Shown: positions 9,062 to 17,974 of the stretch, piece after piece
Position numbering within the stretch: position 1 is the first letter of the stretch
Layout of the letters: each line of letters begins with the position of its first letter
From: Chryseobacterium jejuense
GTDB lineage: Bacteria; Bacteroidota; Bacteroidia; Flavobacteriales; Weeksellaceae
Direction of reading: 5' to 3'
Assembly (NCBI RefSeq): GCF_017877355.1
Contig: NZ_JAGIPR010000006.1
Coordinates: 124,001 to 188,000 of the forward strand
Length of the DNA: 64,000 nucleotides
Notes under the pieces: model-generated
The model's database searches: none
Seen by the model: only the letters and a program-made list of their open reading frames with translations
What the model was told of the DNA's origin: nothing
Position numbers and translations under genes: made by a program

Positions 9062-9673
9062 TTATCCTCCGAATTTATCTGCATAGTCTGTTTGAGAAGC
9101 TTTAATCACTTTTCTTGCATGTTCAGCACCGTAAACTTCTTGAATTCTGCATTTTGCAGGCTCATCCGGTAAGTTTTTGTACGTTAAGAAGTAGTGCATC
9201 AATCTTTTAACTTCTGCTTCCGGTAACTCAGTAATGTCTCTGAAGTGTCCGAATGCGTGGTCATTAATCATTACCGCTACAATTTTATCATCAGCTTCTC
9301 CACCATCTATCATTTTAAAACCACCGATTGGAATAGCTTCCATCAATAAGCCTCCTGCATGGATATTGTGAGAACTTAAAACACAAATATCAAGTGGATC
9401 ATGATCTCCCATTGTCACATCAGTAGCTCCTGCTTCTACAGCAAGTTTCATCACTTCTTTATCACAATATGTTCTTGGAACAAAACCATATAAAGCAGGG
9501 ATAATGTTAGAGAATTTCTGAGGCCTGTCTACTTTTAAATATCCTGTTTCTTTATCTACTTCATATTTAATAGTATCTGAAGGAACAATTTCCACAAATA
9601 CATTTACAACATTTGGCGCATCTTCTCCTGCAGAAATTCCGTGCCATGGATGTGCTTTAAAATTTGGAATCAT
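9062..9673 (-). CDS. ppa: Inorganic pyrophosphatase, family I (soluble)
   Basis: This cytoplasmic enzyme hydrolyses pyrophosphate to two phosphates and pulls biosynthetic reactions forward. The 203 residues carry the family I features YEVDKETG, ALYGFVPRTY and the metal-binding segment GDHDPLDICVL; a second acidic cluster is DGGEADDKIVAV. The family core is about 170-220 residues, so the gene looks intact. It lies directly upstream of the membrane pyrophosphatase on the same strand but is separated from it by a strong terminator. Pyrophosphate use is therefore clustered here but probably not in one transcript. Confidence 0.97.
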   Translation of the reverse strand: MIPNFKAHPWHGISAGEDAPNVVNVFVEIVPSDTIKYEVDKETGYLKVDRPQKFSNIIPALYGFVPRTYCDKEVMKLAVEAGATDVTMGDHDPLDICVLSSHNIHAGGLLMEAIPIGGFKMIDGGEADDKIVAVMINDHAFGHFRDITELPEAEVKRLMHYFLTYKNLPDEPAKCRIQEVYGAEHARKVIKASQTDYADKFGG

Positions 9674-9690
9674 TATTTATCTGTTATTTT

Positions 9691-10203
9691 TTAAGTTATT
9701 ATTAAAATTTCTTTTCTTAAATCTTCTATTGTTTCCGCAACATAGTCATTGCTTTCCATATAGTTCATGATGAAGATGGCTTTAAATTCATCAAGTTTCA
9801 CTTCACCTTTCAATCCATCGTAAGTCTTATGAAGAAGGTCTATAATGGCATTTTTAGAGTCCACAATATTTTTCCAGGAGTTCTTCGTTACATACAGCTG
9901 TTGAGAGGAATTGTATTCAAACTCTTCGTTGATTGCTTTTTCTGTAAGGAAGATAAACTCATGAACAGCCAATCCTTTATCAAATCGCTGAATCAGGTTC
10001 GAAGGTTTTATTCTGTCAAGGAACAAAGTCATTCTTTCATAAGAATGTGCTTTATTCTCTGAATTTGACTTTACGGTAAGTAATTTTAGTTCCTGGTTTT
10101 TTAAGCTTATATACGAGTGTACAAATTGTCTCAGCAAAACCAGAAAAGGAATTGCAATAATTAGTGCAAATGCATAGGGTAGATATCCTGAAAGACTCGT
10201 CAT
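9691..10203 (-). CDS. Conserved membrane-anchored protein of unknown function
   Basis: I recognise no named domain. The protein has one N-terminal membrane span (YAFALIIAIPFLVLLRQFV, about residues 8-26) and a cytoplasmic, mostly helical region of about 140 residues. The start at 10203 (MTSLSGYLPY) is preferred over 10218 because a -7 box covers 10216-10223 and would overlap the longer reading. It lies 17 bp upstream of ppa, so the two probably share a transcript. Sequences of this shape are common in Bacteroidota and lack experimental data as far as I know. Confidence 0.75.
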   Translation of the reverse strand: MTSLSGYLPYAFALIIAIPFLVLLRQFVHSYISLKNQELKLLTVKSNSENKAHSYERMTLFLDRIKPSNLIQRFDKGLAVHEFIFLTEKAINEEFEYNSSQQLYVTKNSWKNIVDSKNAIIDLLHKTYDGLKGEVKLDEFKAIFIMNYMESNDYVAETIEDLRKEILIIT

Positions 10204-10215
10204 AATTTTAGGATG

Positions 10216-10223
10216 CAAAATTA
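10216..10223 (-). promoter_or_regulatory. -7 element for the membrane protein/ppa unit
   Basis: On the minus strand this reads TAATTTTG and ends 12 bases before the ATG at 10203. A CAAA at 10248-10251 (TTTG on the minus strand) could be the -33 element at a 24-bp spacing. Confidence 0.5.
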
Positions 10224-10239
10224 CTAATATTTTCTGATA

Positions 10240-11172
10240 TTACAGTTCAAATAATGCGGGTCTTTGTGTAACTTCATGATAACATACACTGTTTTCATCA
10301 AAAAAGTGATATACCAGGCTTTTTCTGGTTCTGTTTTTATCTGTATGAGGCTCTCCACCATGAAGAATATTGGCATGCCAGATCAGCATATCTCCTTTTT
10401 TTGCTCTGAAAACTTCTTTTTTCAATCCTAATTCTCTGACTTTGTTTTCCAAAAATTCTTCATAAGCCTTATAGCTTTTCTTCCCTATTTTTAAAGCTGT
10501 CCCTTCATTACCGTAATCTGAATTCAGGAAATAAGGTAATTTATGGCTTCCAGGAATATAATGTAGAGCTCCATTATTTTCATCTACATCTTCTAAGGCA
10601 ATCCACACCCCTAGAAGCCCGCCCAACGGGAACGTTGTCATATGAATGCTGTCGGAATGGGTTTTCTGCTGGCTTCCGTTAATAAAGTTGATACTTTGAA
10701 ACAATTTGGCTTTACCATCAAGCAAAACAGACAGAAACTCCAGCAAATTTTTATCGTTTCCGATATTTCTAATGATTTCAGAATGATGAATAGCAAACAT
10801 GAGCTTCCCGCCATAACGGAATTTTAATGTTCCGTCTTTCATCAGTTTTTCAATCTCAATATTGATATTTTCTGCGGCTTCCGGACTAATAAAATTTCTT
10901 ATAATCATGTATCCGTTATCATCATAACGAAGAGCACTTTCTTTATTTTCTTCTGATAAATCTTTAAAAAAAGCAGTGGATAAGAGTTTTTCTTCAGCAA
11001 TACTTCTTTCTGTCTGAGGAAGATGAGCAAAATCCTTACTTGAAATGCTCGAAAAGTAACTCTTTTTGACACCGTATTTTTTATATAGTGGAATATTATG
11101 CTTTAACTTACTTTTTTTAAAGAAATTATAAAGCATATAGGATAATTTATAATTACGAACTTGCTGTAACAT
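10240..11172 (-). CDS. Phytanoyl-CoA dioxygenase (PhyH) family protein
   Basis: The protein belongs to the Fe(II)/2-oxoglutarate oxygenases. The iron triad is visible as His172 and Asp174 (KTHSDSIHM) and His271 (NILHGGEPH), with the 2-oxoglutarate-binding arginine in the following NRTRKSLVYHF. Length (310) fits the family. The substrate cannot be predicted; bacterial members hydroxylate lipids, amino acids or natural products. It lies between an acyltransferase-like gene (71 bp upstream) and the membrane protein/ppa unit. The N-terminal 40 residues, basic and aromatic, are outside the core domain. Confidence 0.88.
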   Translation of the reverse strand: MLQQVRNYKLSYMLYNFFKKSKLKHNIPLYKKYGVKKSYFSSISSKDFAHLPQTERSIAEEKLLSTAFFKDLSEENKESALRYDDNGYMIIRNFISPEAAENINIEIEKLMKDGTLKFRYGGKLMFAIHHSEIIRNIGNDKNLLEFLSVLLDGKAKLFQSINFINGSQQKTHSDSIHMTTFPLGGLLGVWIALEDVDENNGALHYIPGSHKLPYFLNSDYGNEGTALKIGKKSYKAYEEFLENKVRELGLKKEVFRAKKGDMLIWHANILHGGEPHTDKNRTRKSLVYHFFDENSVCYHEVTQRPALFEL

Positions 11173-11243
11173 AAAGGTTATTATAAGTTTTATAAAGGTA
11201 CGGAATAATACTAAATTAGAACCAATCTAAACAATACTTTTTA

Positions 11244-12158
11244 TCATTTAAAAAACCTTCCTTTTACCAGTAAAGATCCTAATTTTTTGAAAAGATCTTT
11301 TTTTGAACGCTCTATAGTCCCATAAGGTTTCAACTCCGGTCGGAACCCTCTGAAAAACTCTTCAATATTCGGAATATCTCCTCCTTCAAAGTCAAAGATG
11401 TTGGTTTCAATGGTTTCTTTAATCATCCGGTCAATCAGTACAGAAGCTCCGGATAATTTTACATATTCTTTATCACTAAAGTTCCCCAAAAGAGCCACCA
11501 TACCACAGTCTGAATAAGTAGCAATAACATTGATGATTTTTCCCTGATAATAAAAAGCAAGAAAATTCAAATATTTCAGATGATAGAAGGTTTCATAAAT
11601 CTCCATAAAACCGGACAGATCACTTTCTTTACTCAATCCTATAATATTGGATTCTATAAAAGACTTCACTTCATCATAAGAAACAGTCTTCAGTTCCGAC
11701 ACATCCCAAACCTCCTGATCCAGCCTAAGCTTCCTCTTTCTTTTAGGTGAATATCTAGCATACACCTTTTCATAGGCATCAGGATAAATTAAAAAATTTT
11801 TCTTTATTCTGAAATCTGTACGAAGTTCATTACCATCATTAAAAGGATATGCTCTTATCAGATAGTGACTTTCCAGATAGTCCAGAAATTTTTCATTAAG
11901 ATTCACATCATCTTTTCCTGAAAAAACTCCCAATTGCTGGCAAAGTTTCGGATTATGAACGATTTTCACTCCATATTTCCTAACGAAAGGGATGGGCATT
12001 ACAGCTTCATAATCATTATATACAAGTATCTCCCATTGATTAGGTGCCGTAGTGTCTAAAAAGTCTTTTGTAGCGGAGTATTTTCTTTGCTCAGAATTTT
12101 CTAAGCATTGAGAATATTTTACAAAATCAATTTCATGGTATTTCAATCTTCTAATCAT
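11244..12158 (-). CDS. GNAT/FemAB-like acyltransferase-fold protein
   Basis: The 304-residue protein resembles a large Bacteroidota family with two GNAT-like halves related to FemAB peptidyl transferases. Supporting segments are FLAFYYQGKIINVIATY, VALLGNFSDKEY and the C-terminal FDFEGGDIPNIEEFFRGFRPE, matching the 'F-E-G-S/D-...-F-F-x-x-F-G' block of that family. Donor and acceptor are unknown. The start codon overlaps the radC stop by four bases, so it is translated downstream of radC in one operon. Family naming is moderate; function is not assigned. Confidence 0.7.
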   Translation of the reverse strand: MIRRLKYHEIDFVKYSQCLENSEQRKYSATKDFLDTTAPNQWEILVYNDYEAVMPIPFVRKYGVKIVHNPKLCQQLGVFSGKDDVNLNEKFLDYLESHYLIRAYPFNDGNELRTDFRIKKNFLIYPDAYEKVYARYSPKRKRKLRLDQEVWDVSELKTVSYDEVKSFIESNIIGLSKESDLSGFMEIYETFYHLKYLNFLAFYYQGKIINVIATYSDCGMVALLGNFSDKEYVKLSGASVLIDRMIKETIETNIFDFEGGDIPNIEEFFRGFRPELKPYGTIERSKKDLFKKLGSLLVKGRFFK

Positions 12159-12832
12159 AATAATCCTGCGTCCGAAAAACTAAAATAGGAATCCTGTGTA
12201 ATGATAATATGGTCTAAAAGCTGGATGCTTAATACTTTTCCCGCTTCTTTTATTTTTTGGGTAATGTTAATATCTTCTTTACTTGGCTTAAGACTTCCTG
12301 AAGGATGATTGTGAGCAATAATAACTCCTGTGGAAAAATGTTCAAGTGCTGTTTTAAACAATACCCTTACATCTACAATAGATTGGCTTATTCCACCTTG
12401 TGTCAGTTGTGAAGTGTGTAATACTTTGTTGCTGTTATTCAGAAAAATAGCCCAAAACTCTTCAGTTCTCAGATCTGACAATTGATTTTTCAGGATCGCA
12501 TAAGCGTCATGACTGTTCCCAATAATTGATTTTTCAGGGATTTCCTGCCCGGCTCTTCTTCTTCCTATTTCCAGCGCTGTAATAATGGAAATAGCTTTTG
12601 CCTCTCCTATCCCTTTGAATTTCATCAGATCTTTAACAGAAAGCAAACTTAGCTGATGCCAGTTATTATTGACGGATGCTAAAATTTTTCTTGCCAGTTC
12701 TAAAACGCTCTCTTCCCTATTCCCGCTTCCCATAATAATGGCTAAAAGTTCAGAATCGGAAAGTGCATTCTTACCTTTTTGTAAGAACTTTTCCCGGGGT
12801 CTGTCGTCTTCTGCCAAAAATTTTAAGGACAT
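12155..12832 (-). CDS. radC: RadC family protein (JAB/MPN domain)
   Basis: The protein has an N-terminal helix-hairpin-helix (FKGIGEAKA, residues 72-80) and a C-terminal JAMM-type metal site with His174 and His176 (IAHNHPSGS) and Asp187. Length (225) is standard. The historical link to DNA repair in E. coli is disputed, and the biochemical role of RadC is unresolved. It is 17 bp downstream of the L,D-transpeptidase-like lipoprotein gene and overlaps the next gene by four bases, giving a compact minus-strand unit. Confidence 0.95.
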   Translation of the reverse strand: MSLKFLAEDDRPREKFLQKGKNALSDSELLAIIMGSGNREESVLELARKILASVNNNWHQLSLLSVKDLMKFKGIGEAKAISIITALEIGRRRAGQEIPEKSIIGNSHDAYAILKNQLSDLRTEEFWAIFLNNSNKVLHTSQLTQGGISQSIVDVRVLFKTALEHFSTGVIIAHNHPSGSLKPSKEDINITQKIKEAGKVLSIQLLDHIIITQDSYFSFSDAGLL

Positions 12833-12849
12833 GGATTAAGTATAAAAGA

Positions 12850-13428
12850 TTAATAGAAAGTGTATAAGATAATAGGTTTCTCTGAGTTATCAATATATTT
12901 TGCTGTTTCATTAAAAGAATTGATGGAAAGCATCGGACAGCCTAAACTCAAACATGCTGGCTTCTCGGATTCTACATCAGGAACACTGCTAAAGGAATGA
13001 AGAACAATGGCCCTCTGCATGGCATTATCGTTGGTGGGATCCAGTCCTTTTAAACGGTAAGCTTTCCCAAATTGTCCAACATAACTTCCTCCAACTGCAT
13101 ATTTCCCAAGCGAAGACTGATAAGATCCTTCAATATTACTGAACTTCAAAGCATTTGACCCTGAAATTACAGATCCTGAACCATGAGCTACAATAGCTTT
13201 TTGTACGATTTTATTATTCTTCAGGTTGTAAACGAAGTAACGGTATTTTCCTGATGGAATTTTAAAGTTAATAAAGATGGCCAGATCCTGATTATAGTCT
13301 TTATCTTTAATAAATTTTTTAATTTCTGAGATCCTGGATTCAGGTATCCCCAATCCTTCTGCCTGCTGCGATTCAGCTTTTGAGCAGGAAACTAAAAGTA
13401 TAAAAAGAAAAATAACGTGTTTCATCAT
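12850..13428 (-). CDS. L,D-transpeptidase catalytic domain-like lipoprotein
   Basis: The N-terminus MMKHVIFLFILLVSC is a lipoprotein signal with Cys15 as the lipidated residue. The mature part matches the Bacteroidota murein L,D-transpeptidase-like family (YkuD_2 type). His144 (IVLHSF) and the active-site Cys164 (LSLGCPMLS) are in the expected order, with SGSNALKFSNIEGSYQSS before them. Such enzymes form or modify peptidoglycan cross-links in the periplasm. Either of two adjacent ATGs may be used. It lies 13 bp downstream of the ABC ATPase gene. Confidence 0.88.
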   Translation of the reverse strand: MMKHVIFLFILLVSCSKAESQQAEGLGIPESRISEIKKFIKDKDYNQDLAIFINFKIPSGKYRYFVYNLKNNKIVQKAIVAHGSGSVISGSNALKFSNIEGSYQSSLGKYAVGGSYVGQFGKAYRLKGLDPTNDNAMQRAIVLHSFSSVPDVESEKPACLSLGCPMLSINSFNETAKYIDNSEKPIILYTFY

Positions 13429-13441
13429 CTGTGTAAGAAAG

Positions 13442-14110
13442 CTATTCTATAATCATTCCATCTTTCATGACAAGCTTACGGTCTGTAATTTCAGCCAGAT
13501 TCGGGTTGTGGGTAACAATCACAAAGGTTTGATTATACTTATCTCTAAGGTCAAAAAACAGCCTGTGAAGGTCATCCGCATTTTTTGAATCCAGGTTTCC
13601 CGTAGGTTCATCAGCAAAGATAATTTTCGGTGAATTGATTAAAGCTCTTGCAACAGCTACCCTTTGCGCTTCTCCACCGGAAAGCTGGTTGGGTTTATGA
13701 TTCAGTCGTTGTTCAATTTTAAGGTCTTCAAATAAAGCATACGCCTTTTCCATGGCTTCTCTTTCATTAGCGCCTGCAATTCTGGTAGGAAGTAATACAT
13801 TTTCCAAAGCAGTAAACTCAGGAAGCAGCTGATGAAACTGAAATACAAAACCGATATTCTGGTTTCTGAATTTTGATAACTGTTTATCATTCATGTTGAT
13901 AAATGATTCTCCTGCAATCTCAATTTCAGTATCATATTTCCCTGATTGAGAGGGAAGATCCAAAGTTCCTAAAATCTGCAGCAATGTTGATTTACCTGCT
14001 CCGGATTCTCCTACAATAGAAACCACTTCCCCTACTTTAATATGAATATCAACTCCTTTCAGTACTTCTAAATTCCCATAAGATTTATGGATATTTCTTG
14101 CTTTAATCAT
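13442..14110 (-). CDS. lolD: ABC transporter ATPase, LolD type
   Basis: The 222-residue ATPase has Walker [11 protein letters not shown]-loop [20 protein letters not shown], signature [15 protein letters not shown], Walker B IIFADEP and the TGNLDS and H-loop (VTHN) segments. The [14 protein letters not shown] stretch and the overall length match LolD/MacB-type ATPases, which power lipoprotein release or efflux with FtsX-like permeases. No permease gene is adjacent, so the partner must be encoded elsewhere. Other members of the same ATPase subfamily cannot be fully excluded. Confidence 0.85.
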   Translation of the reverse strand: MIKARNIHKSYGNLEVLKGVDIHIKVGEVVSIVGESGAGKSTLLQILGTLDLPSQSGKYDTEIEIAGESFINMNDKQLSKFRNQNIGFVFQFHQLLPEFTALENVLLPTRIAGANEREAMEKAYALFEDLKIEQRLNHKPNQLSGGEAQRVAVARALINSPKIIFADEPTGNLDSKNADDLHRLFFDLRDKYNQTFVIVTHNPNLAEITDRKLVMKDGMIIE

Positions 14111-14178
14111 GATTCAAAAATAGTAACATATTGTCGATTTTACAACAGATTATACCAACAATATTGATATTAAAACAA

Positions 14179-14202
14179 AAAACCTCCCGATTGGGAGGTT
14201 TT
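14179..14202 (-). terminator. Terminator of the pyruvate dehydrogenase E2 gene
   Basis: The perfect stem AAAACCTCCC/GGGAGGTTTT with a GATT loop lies 20 bp beyond the E2 stop. An A-rich run on the plus strand gives the U-tract on the transcript. Confidence 0.9.
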
Positions 14203-14221
14203 AGTATAAATCTTTTAGAAA

Positions 14222-15820
14222 TTACAGTAACAAAGTTAATGGATTTTCTAAATATGTTCTTAAAGTTTGTAAGAATTGAGCACCTGTAGCACCGTCTACA
14301 ACTCTGTGGTCACATGCTAATGAAAGCTTCATTGTGTTGCCCACTACAATCTGGCCATTCTTAACGATTGGCTTCTCAATAATAGCTCCTACTGAAAGGA
14401 TTGCAGAGTTTGGTTGGTTGATGATACTTGTAAATGTCTCGATTCCGAACATTCCAAGGTTAGAAATAGAGAATGTAGATCCTTCCATTTCGTTAGCCTT
14501 AAGACCTTTACTCTTAGCTCTTGAAGCCATATCTTTTACAGCTGCAGAGATTTGAGTGTAAGACATTTGATCTGTATTTTTCAATACCGGAACTACCAAT
14601 CCGTCAGGAATAGCTACTGCTACTCCAACATTGATATTTCCTCTGTGGATGATCTTATCACCTGCCCAGCTTGAATTTACTTGTGGGTGTTTTCTTAAAG
14701 CAATTGCTGTTGCCTTAATAATCATATCATTGAATGAAATCTTCGTATCCGGAATAGAGTTGATCTCTTTTCTAGCTTCGATCGCTTTATCCATGTTGAT
14801 TTCAACCATTAAATAATAATGCGGAGCAGAGAACTTACTTTCAGAAAGACGTTTTGCAATAATATTTCTTACCTGCGAGTTTGGAGTCTCTGTATCTTCT
14901 CCCTGAACGAAGTTTACAGCAACCTGAGCAGCAGCACTTGCAGCCGGAGCTGAAGCAGCTGGTTTTGCAGCCGGCTGATAGTTTTCAATATCTTTTTTAA
15001 CGATTCTTCCGTTTTCACCTGAACCTTGAACACTGTTGATGTCAACTCCTTTATCCTGAGCCATTTTCTTAGCTAATGGAGAAATTGCCACTCTGTCTGA
15101 AGACGAAGTATTAGCAGCCGGAGCAGCTTTTTCTTCAGTTTTAGCTTCTGCCTTCTGTTCAGCTGGTTTTTCTGATGACTGAGTTGCTGTTTTAGGAGCT
15201 CCTATTGCTGAAACGTCTGTTCCTGCAGGGCCAATAATAGCCAATACAGTGTCAACCGGAGAAGCACCACCTTCTTCCACACCTTGCTTCAATAATACTC
15301 CATTGAATTCAGATTCGAAATCCTGTACCGCTTTATCTGTTTCAATTTCAGCAAGAAGATCACCTTCTTTTACTGTATCACCTACATTTTTGTGCCATTT
15401 AGCAACTTTACCTTCTGTCATTGTATCAGAAAGTCTTGGCATTGTAATCACTTCTACTCCTGCCGGAACTTCTGCGGAAGCAGTTTCCACAGCTTCTGCT
15501 TTAGGCTGTTCTTCTGATTTTGTTTCTTCAGCACCTGCAGCCGGAGCAGCAGCCCCTCCTGTTAATCCTGAAATATCTTCTCCTTCATTACCGATAATTG
15601 CTAAAACTGAGTCTACAGCAGCTGCAGCACCTTCTTCTACACCAACGTATAAAAGGGTACCTTCTACTTCAGATTCGAAATCCTGAACTGCTTTGTCAGT
15701 TTCAATTTCAGCTAAAATATCTCCTTCCTTTACTTTATCTCCTACTTTTTTATGCCATTTCGCCACCTTACCTTCCGTCATAGTGTCAGAAAGGCGGGGC
15801 ATCGTAATTACTTCTGCCAT
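14222..15820 (-). CDS. pdhC: Pyruvate dehydrogenase E2 (dihydrolipoyl acetyltransferase)
   Basis: E2 forms the core of the pyruvate dehydrogenase complex and transfers acetyl groups from lipoyl arms to CoA. Two lipoyl domains are present, at residues about 1-80 and 122-202, with modified lysines Lys43 and Lys163 in identical EIETDKAVQDFESE contexts. Ala/Pro/Lys/Glu-rich linkers follow each. The peripheral subunit-binding domain is at about 243-280 (AISPLAKKMAQDKGVD), and the catalytic domain runs from about 310 to the end with DHRVVDGATG. The duplicated lipoyl segments are also very similar as DNA. E1-alpha lies 108 bp upstream; E1-beta and E3 are not in the window. Confidence 0.97.
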   Translation of the reverse strand: MAEVITMPRLSDTMTEGKVAKWHKKVGDKVKEGDILAEIETDKAVQDFESEVEGTLLYVGVEEGAAAAVDSVLAIIGNEGEDISGLTGGAAAPAAGAEETKSEEQPKAEAVETASAEVPAGVEVITMPRLSDTMTEGKVAKWHKNVGDTVKEGDLLAEIETDKAVQDFESEFNGVLLKQGVEEGGASPVDTVLAIIGPAGTDVSAIGAPKTATQSSEKPAEQKAEAKTEEKAAPAANTSSSDRVAISPLAKKMAQDKGVDINSVQGSGENGRIVKKDIENYQPAAKPAASAPAASAAAQVAVNFVQGEDTETPNSQVRNIIAKRLSESKFSAPHYYLMVEINMDKAIEARKEINSIPDTKISFNDMIIKATAIALRKHPQVNSSWAGDKIIHRGNINVGVAVAIPDGLVVPVLKNTDQMSYTQISAAVKDMASRAKSKGLKANEMEGSTFSISNLGMFGIETFTSIINQPNSAILSVGAIIEKPIVKNGQIVVGNTMKLSLACDHRVVDGATGAQFLQTLRTYLENPLTLLL

Positions 15821-15828
15821 AATTTATT

Positions 15829-15918
15829 TTAATTTGAAAATTTAGCAATCTGAAAATCTGAAAATTAAAAAAGGACATATCATATCACATTCTCAAATTT
15901 TCAAATTGTCAAATTAAC
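15829..15918. repeat. Degenerate TTTGAAAAT-type inverted repeat between pdhA and pdhC
   Basis: aatttgaaaatttagc and aaatctgaaaatt on the left face ctcaaattttcaaattgtcaaatt on the right, forming an AT-rich imperfect hairpin of about 90 bp. It holds no gene. It might modulate read-through between E1-alpha and E2 or be a dispersed repeat copy. Confidence 0.45.
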
Positions 15919-15928
15919 TCATTATCTT

Positions 15929-16930
15929 TTAGTTTTCTAATTTGTCTAAGAATGGATAATCTTCCTGAGCATATACATACTCATAGATTTTCTCAGCATC
16001 CGGATATGGAGAATTCTCCATGAATTCTATACACTCTTCAACAAAGTCTCTTGACTTGTTATCCATAACTTCTAATTCAGCTTCTGTAGCCCATCCGTTT
16101 TCAAGAATTCTGTGTTTTACCAATTCAATCGGGTCATCATTCTTGTGAACAGCTACTTCTTCTTTAGATCTGTAAGGCTCAGCATCAGACATAGAGTGTC
16201 CTCTGTAACGGTAAGTTCTTGCTTCAATGAATGTTGGTCCGTCTCCTCTTCTAGCTCTTTCAATAGCTTCGTAAGCCGCTTCAGCTACTTTTACAGGGTC
16301 CATTGCATCTACAGCAAGACAAGGCATTTCGTACCCTAATCCTAATTTATAGATATCTTCGTGGTTTGCTGTTCTTTTTACAGAAGTACCCATAGCGTAC
16401 TGGTTGTTTTCTACTACAAATACTACAGGAAGTTTCCAGTTCATTGCCATGTTGAATGTTTCATGTAATGAACCTTGTCTTGCAGCACCATCTCCGAAGA
16501 AACAAATGTTTACAGCTTTTCTGTCGAAATATTTATCTGCAAAAGCAATACCTGCTCCCAAAGGAATTTGTCCTCCAACAATACCATGACCTCCGTAGAA
16601 ACGGTGCTCTTTACTGAAAATGTGCATAGATCCACCCATACCTCCGGATGTACCTGTAGCTTTACCACAAAGTTCAGCCATGATTCTCTTAGGATCTACT
16701 CCCATCGCCATTGGATGGATGTGGCATCTGTAAGCAGTAATCATACTGTCTTTTGTAAGATCCATTGCATGTGTAAACCCGGCAGGGATTGCTTCCTGAC
16801 CATTATACAAATGTAAAAATCCTCTGATCTTTTGTTTTAGGTAAAGAGAACGGCATTTGTCTTCAAACCTTCTCCACATTGTCATATCTTCATACCACTT
16901 CAGGTATACCTCTTTAGAAAATTCTTTCAT
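15929..16930 (-). CDS. pdhA: Pyruvate dehydrogenase E1 component, alpha subunit
   Basis: The thiamine-diphosphate decarboxylase alpha chain has 333 residues. The ThDP motif is FFGDGAARQG followed about 27 residues later by ENNQYAMGT. The phosphorylation-loop equivalent is YRYRGHSMSDAEPYRS. GGHGIVGGQIPLGAGIAFA lines the active-site channel. It works with an E1-beta subunit, which is absent here, and delivers the hydroxyethyl group to E2, encoded just downstream on the same strand. A -7 box at 16968-16975 suggests its own promoter. Confidence 0.97.
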   Translation of the reverse strand: MKEFSKEVYLKWYEDMTMWRRFEDKCRSLYLKQKIRGFLHLYNGQEAIPAGFTHAMDLTKDSMITAYRCHIHPMAMGVDPKRIMAELCGKATGTSGGMGGSMHIFSKEHRFYGGHGIVGGQIPLGAGIAFADKYFDRKAVNICFFGDGAARQGSLHETFNMAMNWKLPVVFVVENNQYAMGTSVKRTANHEDIYKLGLGYEMPCLAVDAMDPVKVAEAAYEAIERARRGDGPTFIEARTYRYRGHSMSDAEPYRSKEEVAVHKNDDPIELVKHRILENGWATEAELEVMDNKSRDFVEECIEFMENSPYPDAEKIYEYVYAQEDYPFLDKLEN

Positions 16931-16967
16931 GTGTTAGCTCTTGCTTTTTTATGATGAAATAGTTGAG

Positions 16968-16975
16968 CAAAATTA
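16968..16975 (-). promoter_or_regulatory. -7 element for pdhA
   Basis: The minus strand reads TAATTTTG, 37 bases before the ATG at 16930. No convincing -33 element was seen. Confidence 0.4.
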
Positions 16976-17247
16976 TGAAAAAAACTTTGTTTTTATTGTA
17001 TGCATAAGTAACTTTTCGTTTTTTCTCTAAAATCTACTTGCAGGCGGAGTGGATTATTCTTAATTTTCGACCCAAAGAAATGTTTGTAAAATGGCACCCC
17101 AACTGTTATTTTCTTATGGCAACATCTAAGAAATCAGCCTGTGCATATAGTATTTTTGATATAATTAATAAAACTGGTTATCAAAAAAACATTGCGTTTT
17201 ATACCTCTTCTTCTTTCATCTTTAATTATTGTTAACATCTCTTTTGG
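16976..17247. other. Intergenic gap without recognisable gene
   Basis: Together with the promoter region this is a 317-bp gap between pdhA and the NIPSNAP gene. A 65-codon plus-strand reading frame at 17038-17235 has no family features and is rejected. No strong hairpin was found. Confidence 0.4.
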
Positions 17248-17679
17248 TTATTTCAACAGCTTCTTTTCCGGTGAAAATTCTGAAAGTTTCAGCGTTCGGT
17301 CTTCAATAGTATTAACAAAATCACCGTGTAATTTTGCTGTCCGTATCTTAATATCTTTCCATTCCTGATCTGCCATAAAACTCTGCCATGCTATTTTCTT
17401 TGTATTTTCATCTTTCCATTCAAGCAGATAGACAAATTCCGTTTTCCCTTCAAATTCAGACTCCCAGATAGACACGATATTGAATCCATGCTTTTTCATG
17501 ATTCTCAGGGCATGATCCCTGAACCGGTCTAAAAAGACCTGTCTGTTTTCTTTTGGGATTTCATAAATTCTCAACTGGTGAAGAGGATGTACCAAAGGCA
17601 AAGATTCTTTTGAAGAATAGGTTTGTCCAAAAACAAAACCGCCCAGAACAAACAAAAATAATGCAAATAGTTGTTTCAT
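17248..17679 (-). CDS. Secreted NIPSNAP family protein
   Basis: MKQLFALFLFVLGGFVFGQ is a cleavable signal peptide. The mature protein of about 124 residues has the NIPSNAP dimeric alpha/beta-barrel layout: HQLRIYEIPKENRQVFLDRF, IVSIWESEFEGKTEFVYLLEW and a final FMADQEWKDIKIRT. The biochemical role of bacterial NIPSNAP proteins is poorly defined; some resemble small monooxygenase-like folds. It is isolated, with about 300 bp on each side, so it is probably monocistronic. Confidence 0.85.
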   Translation of the reverse strand: MKQLFALFLFVLGGFVFGQTYSSKESLPLVHPLHQLRIYEIPKENRQVFLDRFRDHALRIMKKHGFNIVSIWESEFEGKTEFVYLLEWKDENTKKIAWQSFMADQEWKDIKIRTAKLHGDFVNTIEDRTLKLSEFSPEKKLLK

Positions 17680-17927
17680 TATATTATTGTATTTGATGTA
17701 ATTGATTAATCCTTATATATCATGTATTTCATATGATATTTCAAAAATGGTCACCGGAAAATCACTCCTTATTCTCTTTAAAAACAGAAGTAATTAAAAT
17801 TAAATATTTTCGAAAATAATGTGTATAATTTTCAATAAAAACAGAGGATTTTTTTTATATAGTAGAGATCATCGATACTTACCTGCGTTTTCAGTATCTT
17901 AAAAACAGCATCATCATCCGATCTTCA

Positions 17928-17958
17928 TTTGTTTTTTGGCCTTATAATCTTATATTTG
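17928..17958 (+). promoter_or_regulatory. Promoter of the PAP2-like/BlaI unit
   Basis: TTTG at 17928-17931 and TATATTTG at 17951-17958 are separated by 19 bp, a full match to the Bacteroidota -33/-7 arrangement. The ATG follows 16 bases later. Confidence 0.75.
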
Positions 17959-17974
17959 ACTTTTAAACTTAAAT

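Noticed and set aside
17038..17235. 65-codon plus-strand reading frame upstream of the NIPSNAP gene
   Set aside because: No conserved motif, no promoter box, composition unlike neighbouring genes.
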